Shown: piece by piece, positions 6,175-11,706 of the stretch
Layout of the letters: each line of letters starts with the position of its first letter
How positions within the stretch are numbered: the first letter of the stretch is position 1
NCBI GenBank assembly: GCA_905201305.1
Contig: CAJKNS010000058.1
Location: forward strand, 1-11,706
Direction of reading: 5' to 3'
From: an uncultured Eubacteriales bacterium
GTDB lineage: Bacteria; Bacillota; Clostridia; Oscillospirales; Oscillospiraceae
Length of the DNA: 11,706 nucleotides
Position numbers and translations under genes: made by a program
The notes under the pieces: model-generated
What the model saw: the letters and a program-made list of their open reading frames with translations, nothing else
What the model was told of the DNA's origin: nothing
The model's database searches: none

Positions 6175-8913
6175 ATGAAAAATAAATTCATTCCGGAGGA
6201 TCAGAACATCATCAGTTTCAGCCTGATGGGACCGGAAAGCGGCGGTCCCTGCCTGGTGGACTCCAACGATGGTAAGATTACCCGGATTCGCCCTTATCAC
6301 TATGACAAGGAATATACGGATAAATACTGCAACCCCTGGAAAATCGAAGCCCGGGGCAGCACATTTTCTGCGCCGGATCGGGTCACCATCACGCCCTTTG
6401 GTCTGGGCTATAAAGCCCGGGTCTATTCCCCCAACCGGGTCAAATATCCTCTGAAGCGGGTGGACTGGGACCCGGACGGCGATCGTCATCCCGAAACCCG
6501 GGGCAAGAGCAAATACGTGCGGATTTCCTGGGACGAGGCCGCAGAGATTGTGGCAAAGGAATTAAAGCGTCAGAAGGAAAAATACGGTCCCGAGGCAGTG
6601 CTGTGTCAGGCGGACATGCACGGCGAGGGCAAGAATGTGGCGCCCAGCCATGGCTGCCCCAACCGGCTTCTGAGCCTCATGGGCGGCTATACCCTCCAGA
6701 TGCGGAACATGGACTCCTGGGAGGGCTGGTTCTGGGGTGCAAAATACGTCTGGGGCTGCGAACCTGTAGGCGAAATGGCGCCGCAGTCCAATCTCTATCC
6801 CGATATTGCCAAGCATTCAGACCTGCTGCTGTTCTGGGGCTGCGATCCGGAGACAACGCCCTTGGGCGTGGTCAGCCATATGCCCTCCCGGCTATGCTAC
6901 TGGCTGACGGAAATCGGTCTGAAAAGTGTCTACGTCTGCCCGGACCTGAACTACGGTGCTGCGGTCCATGCGGATAAGTGGATTCCCATTCTGCCCAATA
7001 CCGATGCGGCATTGCAGCTTGCCATTGCTTACATCTGGATTACTGAGGGCACCTATGACAAGGACTATATTGACAAGCACGCCTACGGCTTTGACAAGTT
7101 CGAGGACTATGTGCTGGGCAGGGAGGACGGCGTACCCAAAACCCCCGCCTGGGCAAGTGAAAAGTGCGGCGTGAAGGAATGGACCATCAAGGCGCTTGCC
7201 CGGGATTGGGCGAAAAAAACCGCATCCATTATCCACGGCAACGGCGGCTGCTATATCCGCGGTCCCTATTCCTCTGAGCCTGCCCGGCTGGAGGTTATGC
7301 TGCTGGGCATGCGTGGGGTTGGCAAGCCCGGTGTGCATCAGGCGAAAATGATCGAATGGAGCCTTTGGAACCGGGACTATCCGGTGCCGTTCCAGGGCAA
7401 GTTTGTGCCGAAAATCACGGTCATCGGCGATCCCCTGCGCCCGGTGGACGGTGATGTTGACCCCAGCATCAACATGGGACGCTATGTTCTTACCGACGCC
7501 CAGAAGCAGCGGGCACCGGAGCTCATAAAGCTCTTTACCCAGCTGCCTGCACCCAAGCAGTTTATCCCCCGGTGCTGCATCCATAAGGCAATCATTGAAG
7601 GTCATGCGGAATGGCGGGGACTCCAGTGCTTCTCGTCCTCTCAACAGCCTGATGCCAACAACTATCGAAAGCCCACCCAGCAGTACCAGTTTGAAGAGAT
7701 GAAATACCCCAGAGACGGTATGAGTCGGGTGCACATGATCTGGACCGATGCGCCCTGTCAGGTGACCTGCTGGAACGACGGCAACCTCACCATGCGGGCG
7801 TACCAGGACCCCTCTATTGAGTGTATAGTCGCGCAGCATCCCTGGCTGGAGAATGACTGCTATTTTGCGGATATCATTTTCCCGGTGGTCACCAAGCACG
7901 AGATGAACGATCTGGGCAACGATATGTCCTCCGGCGCTTTTACCTCCATTTATCTGGAGCATCCCTGCTGTCCGCCGGTGGGCGAGAGCCTTTCAGACTT
8001 TGACGTTTGCGCCAAGGTGGCAGAAAAGCTGGGTCCGGAGTATTATGACGCCTATACCGACCATATGAGTGAGGAGGACCGAGTCCGGTTCTTCTATAAA
8101 GCCACCGGCTGTGAGGATTATATGACCTGGGAGGAGTTCCAGAAGCGAAAGATCTTTGTGGTGCCCTGTAAAGAGCAGGAGGAGCTGGATCAGATTCCTG
8201 CGGGTCTGTATAACTTCTATAAGGACCCGGAGAATAACCCCCTGTCCACCCCCACAGGCAAGCTGGAATACTACTCCACGGAAATTGCAAAATACACCCC
8301 CGATGACCCCGAGCGTATGCCGGTGCCACATTGGGTAGAGAAGAGCGAATGCCATGACGAGCGGTTGTCCAGCACCCGGGCGGAGAAATATCCGCTGCTG
8401 TGTATGTCCAACCACGGCAGATGGCGGATGCATGCCCAGTGTGACGATATCATCTGGAACCGGGAAGTGGAAACCATGAAAATCCGGGGCAAGGATGGCT
8501 ATCAGTATGAGCCCTGCTGGCTCCATACCAGCGAGGCGGAGAAGCGCGGCATCAAGCATGGGGACATTGTCAAGGTGTATAACGAGCGCGGCGTGGTGCT
8601 GTGCGGCGCATATGTCACCGAGCGTGTGATGCCCAGCGTGTGCTATGTAGACCATGGCTCCCGGCTGGATCCCATTATTCCCGGTTATCTGGATCGCGGC
8701 GGCGCAATCAACACCATTCCCCCTACCTCCACTACCTCAAAAAACGCCACCGGTATGGCGGTTTCCGGCTTTCTTGCCCAGGTGGAGAAGGTTACGGACG
8801 AGGAAATGGAGCAGTGGAAGCGGGATTATCCCGAGGCATTTGCCCGGAAAATTGACCCGGATGCCGGTGTATGCCTGGCAGGCTGGCTGGTGGATGAAAA
8901 GGAGGCAGAGTAA
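6175..8913 (+). CDS. Molybdopterin oxidoreductase, pyrogallol-phloroglucinol transhydroxylase large-subunit (AthL)-like
   Basis: This 912-residue DMSO-reductase-family protein is expected to bind molybdenum or tungsten with two pyranopterin guanine dinucleotides. It resembles Pelobacter acidigallici AthL (875 residues): N-terminal GGPCLVDSNDGKITRI, then WKIEARGSTF, YVRISWDEAAEIV, and DSWEGWFWG at 180-188. The AthL catalytic Asp and Mo-ligand Ser (174/175, from memory) would match D180 and S181; His149 and Tyr402 are candidates for AthL His144 and Tyr404. There is no CxxCxxxC cluster motif at the N terminus, as in AthL, and no Tat signal, so the enzyme is cytoplasmic. The C-terminal part (about 735-900) fits the MGD-binding domain. 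The stop overlaps the next ATG (TAATG), so the two subunits are translationally coupled. The substrate is probably a phenolic ring; resorcinol hydroxylase or a dehydroxylase are alternatives. The family is secure, the exact reaction is not. Confidence 0.9.
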   Translation: MKNKFIPEDQNIISFSLMGPESGGPCLVDSNDGKITRIRPYHYDKEYTDKYCNPWKIEARGSTFSAPDRVTITPFGLGYKARVYSPNRVKYPLKRVDWDPDGDRHPETRGKSKYVRISWDEAAEIVAKELKRQKEKYGPEAVLCQADMHGEGKNVAPSHGCPNRLLSLMGGYTLQMRNMDSWEGWFWGAKYVWGCEPVGEMAPQSNLYPDIAKHSDLLLFWGCDPETTPLGVVSHMPSRLCYWLTEIGLKSVYVCPDLNYGAAVHADKWIPILPNTDAALQLAIAYIWITEGTYDKDYIDKHAYGFDKFEDYVLGREDGVPKTPAWASEKCGVKEWTIKALARDWAKKTASIIHGNGGCYIRGPYSSEPARLEVMLLGMRGVGKPGVHQAKMIEWSLWNRDYPVPFQGKFVPKITVIGDPLRPVDGDVDPSINMGRYVLTDAQKQRAPELIKLFTQLPAPKQFIPRCCIHKAIIEGHAEWRGLQCFSSSQQPDANNYRKPTQQYQFEEMKYPRDGMSRVHMIWTDAPCQVTCWNDGNLTMRAYQDPSIECIVAQHPWLENDCYFADIIFPVVTKHEMNDLGNDMSSGAFTSIYLEHPCCPPVGESLSDFDVCAKVAEKLGPEYYDAYTDHMSEEDRVRFFYKATGCEDYMTWEEFQKRKIFVVPCKEQEELDQIPAGLYNFYKDPENNPLSTPTGKLEYYSTEIAKYTPDDPERMPVPHWVEKSECHDERLSSTRAEKYPLLCMSNHGRWRMHAQCDDIIWNREVETMKIRGKDGYQYEPCWLHTSEAEKRGIKHGDIVKVYNERGVVLCGAYVTERVMPSVCYVDHGSRLDPIIPGYLDRGGAINTIPPTSTTSKNATGMAVSGFLAQVEKVTDEEMEQWKRDYPEAFARKIDPDAGVCLAGWLVDEKEAE

Positions 8914-9710
8914 TGGGAAAGGTATTTTTAATCGATGTAGCCCGGTGCTCCGGCTGCTTTAACTGTCAGCTTGCCTGCAAGGACGAAAACTGCGGCAACG
9001 ACTGGCGTCCCTATGCGGCTCCTCAGGACATGACCGGACAGTTCTGGTGCAAGGTCCATGAGCATGTGTGCGGCACCATCCCCAAGGTGAAGATTTACTA
9101 CATTTCGGGCATGTGCAACCACTGTGAAAAGGCACCGTGTATGGACGTATGTCCCGAAAACGCCATTTACCGCCGTCCGGATGGTCTGGTGCTCATTGAT
9201 CCGGACAAGTGCTCCGGCTGCGGGAAATGCAAGGAAGCCTGCTATTATGACGATGTGATTTATTTCAACAAGCAATCCGGCATTGCCCAAAAATGTACCG
9301 GCTGCGCCCATCTATTGGACCATGGAGATAAAATGCCACGGTGCGTGGATGCCTGTCCCACCGACGCCCTGCAGTGGGTGGATGAGTCGGAGATAGGGGA
9401 CGCAAAGCCCCTGACCGAAGGCGTTGGCGCAAGGGTATATTATAAAAACATCCCCGGGAAGTTCATTGCCGCAACGGTCTATGATCCCATTGAAAAGGAA
9501 GTCATCATTGGCGGCACCTGCACGCTGACCGATGGCGTGAGCACCTGGACCCAGGAAACCGACAGCTACGGAGACTTCTGGTTTAAGAATCTCAAGGTGG
9601 GAACCTATGATCTCACCATTACCGCGCCGGGCTTCCAGCCGCTGCATTTTCACGGTATTTCCACGGAAAAGGATGTAAATCTGGGAGATTTGCCCATGGA
9701 TCAGGCATGA
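8913..9710 (+). CDS. Iron-sulfur small subunit (AthS-like) with C-terminal beta-sandwich domain
   Basis: This is the 265-residue electron-transfer partner of the upstream large subunit. Four cysteine sets are visible: C12/15/18/22, C68/71/76/80, C100/103/106/110 and C128/131/144/148. This is the full DmsB-like pattern for four [4Fe-4S] clusters. Residues about 175-262 form a carboxypeptidase-regulatory-like beta domain (YYKNIPGKF..., GDFWFKNLKVGTYDLTI), the tail that characterises AthS (274 residues) and separates it from ordinary DMSO-reductase small subunits. As I recall, AthS holds three clusters and lacks most ligands of the third set; here they are intact. The start ATG 8913 shares a base with the upstream stop and has AAGGAGG seven bases before it. 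No signal peptide or membrane helix is present, so the complex is likely soluble and cytoplasmic. Confidence 0.9.
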   Translation: MGKVFLIDVARCSGCFNCQLACKDENCGNDWRPYAAPQDMTGQFWCKVHEHVCGTIPKVKIYYISGMCNHCEKAPCMDVCPENAIYRRPDGLVLIDPDKCSGCGKCKEACYYDDVIYFNKQSGIAQKCTGCAHLLDHGDKMPRCVDACPTDALQWVDESEIGDAKPLTEGVGARVYYKNIPGKFIAATVYDPIEKEVIIGGTCTLTDGVSTWTQETDSYGDFWFKNLKVGTYDLTITAPGFQPLHFHGISTEKDVNLGDLPMDQA

Positions 9711-9711
9711 A

Positions 9712-9750
9712 AAGAACCGGGCACAGGGAACAGGCCTTGTGTCCGGTTTT
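9712..9750. terminator. Terminator between the AthLS-like operon and the convergent small gene
   Basis: AACCGGGCACAGG (9715-9727) pairs with CCTTGTGTCCGGTT (9735-9748) with one wobble and one bulged base around a seven-base loop. TTTT ends the plus-strand side at 9750 and an A-rich run precedes the left arm. It begins right after the stop at 9710 and probably serves both convergent genes. Confidence 0.75.
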
Positions 9751-9761
9751 CTATGTATTGT

Positions 9762-10199
9762 TTAATGATTCAGCTCCAGGGCAATATTTTCAATGCCGAC
9801 GAGATAATCCTCTCGTTCCGGAATTTGCTCGTCCTGCAAAAATGCACGCAGACCGTCGGCAATGTAAGCGCGCTCCTCCGGGGTCAGTGCAGCGAGCTTG
9901 TCCGGATCCTCTAAAACCAGAAGATGCTCTGCCAGTTCGGCATAGGAGGTGGTGGGGTAGACCCGGGTGATGGTATAGAATTGATAGAGATTTTTACCCA
10001 GCTTGGGATCGCCGCTTCTTAGCTCCAGCTCAATGTCCTGCATGGAGCCGGAACAGATGCTGGACACGGAATCCTCCAGATCGTTTGCGGTAGCGGTGGC
10101 ACGATAGCTCTGACAAAGCAGCACCGTGCACAGTGCCAGCAGCACAATGATAATGGCTTTACACCAGGTTGGTACGGGTTTTGACACTTCCTGACTCAT
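9762..10199 (-). CDS. Small single-pass membrane protein of unknown function
   Basis: I do not recognise this 145-residue protein. It has a short N-terminal cytoplasmic tail (MSQEVSKPVPTWCK) and one hydrophobic helix (AIIIVLLALCTVLLC, about residues 15-30). A soluble, mostly helical and acidic domain of about 110 residues follows (for example AELAEHLLVLEDPDKLAALTPEERAYIADGLRAFLQDEQ). The helix could instead be an uncleaved signal anchor, placing the domain outside. I chose ATG 10199 because GAGG lies eight bases upstream; a longer reading from GTG 10223 would have its only purine-rich stretch touching the start. The gene has its own promoter and converges on the AthLS-like operon, so a functional link to that operon is not supported. 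Confidence 0.75.
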   Translation of the reverse strand: MSQEVSKPVPTWCKAIIIVLLALCTVLLCQSYRATATANDLEDSVSSICSGSMQDIELELRSGDPKLGKNLYQFYTITRVYPTTSYAELAEHLLVLEDPDKLAALTPEERAYIADGLRAFLQDEQIPEREDYLVGIENIALELNH

Positions 10200-10235
10200 G
10201 TTTTCTGCCTCTTTTCGTTTCACTTCCTCGTGAAT

Positions 10236-10264
10236 AGTATACCATATGAAGAAATTGTGTGCAA
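10236..10264 (-). promoter_or_regulatory. Extended -10 promoter of the small membrane protein gene
   Basis: On the minus strand, TTGCAC (10264-10259), a 17-base spacer and TATACT (10241-10236) preceded by TGG (extended -10). The predicted start near 10229 gives a leader of about 30 bases before ATG 10199. Confidence 0.68.
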
Positions 10265-10381
10265 TTGGTTAAAATGCTGTGTTTTACTGCCTCCTATCTG
10301 ACAGATTGAACAGAAAATTTGCCGTTGAATGGACCGAAAGCTGTAGCAATTTACTGAATCAAAGCTTTTTCAAAAAACATG

Positions 10382-10410
10382 TTGACAAATGAAAACTCCG
10401 GGAGTATAAT
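10382..10410 (+). promoter_or_regulatory. Perfect consensus sigma-A promoter of the T-box/trpX transcript
   Basis: TTGACA (10382-10387), exactly 17 bases, then TATAAT (10405-10410): a full match to the vegetative consensus in both hexamers. Transcription should begin near 10417, just before the T-box leader. A maximal promoter fits a gene whose control is placed downstream, at the attenuator. Confidence 0.88.
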
Positions 10411-10427
10411 CTAACCATATCAAAACT

Positions 10428-10681
10428 GATGAGCAGGAAGAGTAGCTCAGGCAGAACCTCAAAGAGAGCTGTGGACGGTGAAATCACAGCAGGGGAGCCG
10501 AAGGTGAATGGACCTGTGAGGGTGCCTTGAACGGACTTGTCCCAGTAGATGGCAACGGGGGTTCCGACCCGTTACAGCAGCGGAGCGCATGACTGTGCGC
10601 AGAGCGGATGCATTGCATCAATTAGGGTGGTACCGCAGGAGTTAGCTCTTGTCCCTTATATGGGGATAAGGGCGTTTTTTT
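10428..10681 (+). promoter_or_regulatory. T-box leader (tRNA-sensing attenuator) with UGG tryptophan specifier
   Basis: The leader opens with the usual GAGCAGGAAGAGTAG and continues with AGAGAGCTGTGGACGGTG of stem I. The specifier loop reads GAA-TGG-ACCTGTGAG, placing the specifier codon UGG at 10509-10511, which calls tRNA-Trp. Further hairpins are AACGGG/CCCGTT (10554-10573) and GCGCA/TGCGC (10585-10600). The conserved T-box AGGGTGGTACCGC is at 10624-10636, with the tRNA-acceptor bulge TGGT at 10628-10631. The antiterminator (10624-10656) and the terminator (10653-10672 plus the T run) share CCC at 10653-10655 and so exclude each other. Uncharged tRNA-Trp would stabilise the antiterminator and switch the downstream lipoprotein gene on. 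Confidence 0.93.
10653..10681 (+). terminator. Regulated terminator of the T-box leader
   Basis: CCCTTAT (10653-10659) pairs with ATAAGGG (10666-10672) around a six-base loop, followed after CG by seven T (10675-10681). Its left arm overlaps the 3' side of the antiterminator, as required for T-box attenuation. Confidence 0.88.
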
Positions 10682-10746
10682 ATACCTTCCCCGGCATCAA
10701 AATCCGCGTTTTCAGTCGAATCTATATTTTTAGGAGGACTACCCCA

Positions 10747-11706
10747 ATGAAAAACGTGAAATTTGTAAAGAAGGCACTTGCCATGGTTCTGGCTGCTGCC
10801 ATGAGTCTCAGCCTTGCCGCCTGCGGTTCCGGCGCTGCTTCCAGTGCATCCGCTGCATCCACTGCCGGTTCTACTCCCGCTGCACCTGCCGCAGAGGAAA
10901 AGAACTCCCAGGTTGAGTTCTCTGCCATCGACACGCCTGCCGCTGCCGAGGGCACCGTTTATAAGGTCGGCATTGTGAAGTACGTAGACGATGCTTCCCT
11001 GGACCAGATTGAATCCGCCATTCAGGCAGAGCTGGACGCCAAGGGACAGGAGTTGGGCGTGACCTTTGATTATGCTGATTACACCAAGAACGGTCAGGCA
11101 GATTCCACGACGCTGAACCAGATTGCTTCCGATCTGGTAGCTGATAATGTAGACGTCATCATTCCCATTGCAACTCCCGCAGCTCTGATTATGCAGACTG
11201 CCACCGAAGAAAATCAGATTCCCGTTGTATTCTCCGCCGTATCCGATCCGGTCAGCGCCGGTCTGGTCAACAGCCTGGACGCTCCCGGTTCCAATGTCAC
11301 CGGTACCTCTGATGCGCTGAATGTGGAAGCGATCATCGACCTGATGCTGGCAGCCAACCCCGACCTGAAGAAGCTTGGTCTTCTGTATGACCAGGGTCAG
11401 GATTCCTCCAAGAGCGCCATTGCTTCCGCAGAAGCTTACTGCAAGGAGAAGGGCATCGAGGTAGTTGAAAAGACCGGTACCACCAACGATGAGGTTGCTC
11501 TGGCTGCTGATGCGCTGATTGCTGCCGGTGTTGACGCTGTGTTCACCCCCACTGACAACACCGTTATGACGGCTGAGCTTGCTATCTATGAGAAGTTCGT
11601 GGATGCAAAGATTCCCCACTATGCCGGCGCTGACTCCTTTGCTCTGAACGGTGCGTTCTGCGGCTACGGCGTCAACTATGTCACCCTGGGCACCGCTACC
11701 GCCGAT
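10747..11706 (+). CDS. trpX: ABC transporter substrate-binding lipoprotein, predicted tryptophan binder TrpX (3' end beyond window)
   Basis: 320 residues are visible and the reading frame runs off the window. The N terminus MKNVKFVKKALAMVLAAAM with lipobox LAAC (Cys26) predicts a lipoprotein anchored to the outer face of the membrane, followed by a Ser/Ala/Pro-rich tether (about 27-60). The body (from VYKVGIVKYVDDASLDQI) fits the ABC_sub_bind family (PF04392): IIPIATPAALIMQ, PVVFSAVSDPVSAGLV, GSNVTGTSD. A tryptophan T-box directly upstream, with no other gene between, makes tryptophan (or a precursor) the likely cargo, as in the predicted TrpXYZ transporters of Bacillota. The permease and ATPase genes would be expected just outside the window. 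ATG 10747 has AGGAGG at 10732-10737, nine bases away. No tryptophan codon occurs in the visible part. Confidence 0.88.
   Translation, partial: MKNVKFVKKALAMVLAAAMSLSLAACGSGAASSASAASTAGSTPAAPAAEEKNSQVEFSAIDTPAAAEGTVYKVGIVKYVDDASLDQIESAIQAELDAKGQELGVTFDYADYTKNGQADSTTLNQIASDLVADNVDVIIPIATPAALIMQTATEENQIPVVFSAVSDPVSAGLVNSLDAPGSNVTGTSDALNVEAIIDLMLAANPDLKKLGLLYDQGQDSSKSAIASAEAYCKEKGIEVVEKTGTTNDEVALAADALIAAGVDAVFTPTDNTVMTAELAIYEKFVDAKIPHYAGADSFALNGAFCGYGVNYVTLGTATAD

Noticed and set aside
6892..7962. 356-codon open frame on the minus strand
   Set aside because: It lies wholly inside the AthL-like gene in another frame, without a ribosome binding site or recognisable domain.
10334..10376. Hairpin AAAGCT ... 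AGCTTT followed by T residues
   Set aside because: Only six pairs with a long loop, AT-rich, and no gene ends upstream of it on this strand; unlikely to be a terminator.
10642..11619. 325-codon open frame on the minus strand
   Set aside because: It is antisense to the TrpX lipoprotein gene and runs into the T-box leader; Gly/Ser-rich composition is typical of a shadow frame. The lipoprotein has a signal peptide, lipobox and a fitting regulator.
1..11706. Mobile element, phage, CRISPR or defence island
   Set aside because: No transposase, integrase, direct repeat array, spacer pattern or tRNA-flanked insertion was seen; base composition looks even across the genes.

Overview
The window looks like chromosomal DNA of an anaerobic low-GC-phylum (Bacillota) Clostridia, probably a gut Oscillospiraceae-type bacterium with mid-range GC. 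The evidence is strong AGGAGG ribosome binding sites, sigma-A promoters with 17-base spacers, a T-box leader, a DUF1540 mini-protein, a transmembrane Hanks-type kinase and an oxygen-sensitive-looking molybdenum/iron-sulfur enzyme. No mobile element, CRISPR array, tRNA or rRNA was seen. Taxonomy is inference from gene style only.

Layout: (1) 1-557, the 3' part of a YebC/PmpR-family gene, closed by a terminator. (2) 656-826, a 56-residue cysteine-rich DUF1540 protein. (3) 864-904, a bidirectional terminator shared with the convergent gene. (4) 909-4040 (minus strand), a large Ser/Thr kinase: cytoplasmic kinase domain, acidic linker, one membrane helix, about four extracellular fibronectin-III-like repeats and a C-terminal beta domain. 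(5) 4117-4194, two divergent promoters. (6) 4289-5980 (plus strand), a zinc-ribbon protein with a lysine-rich linker, one membrane helix and three extracellular Big_2 repeats. (7) 6011-6050, a terminator. (8) 6057-9710, a two-gene operon for a molybdopterin enzyme of the pyrogallol-phloroglucinol transhydroxylase (AthL/AthS) type. (9) 9762-10199 (minus strand), a small single-pass membrane protein of unknown function. (10) 10382-10681, a consensus promoter and a T-box leader with a UGG (Trp) specifier. (11) 10747 to the window end, a substrate-binding lipoprotein, predicted TrpX.

How the genes work together: the kinase and the zinc-ribbon/Big_2 protein are divergently transcribed from a shared 250-base region. 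They have matching topology (cytoplasmic signalling part, charged linker, one helix, extracellular Ig-like repeats), which suggests a two-protein envelope-sensing phosphorylation module. The AthLS-like pair shows translational coupling and probably acts in the cytoplasm on a phenolic compound. Its small subunit carries cysteines for four [4Fe-4S] clusters, whereas AthS, as I recall, has three. That favours net electron transfer over a closed hydroxyl shuffle. The TrpX lipoprotein sits behind a tryptophan T-box and has no tryptophan in its visible 320 residues.
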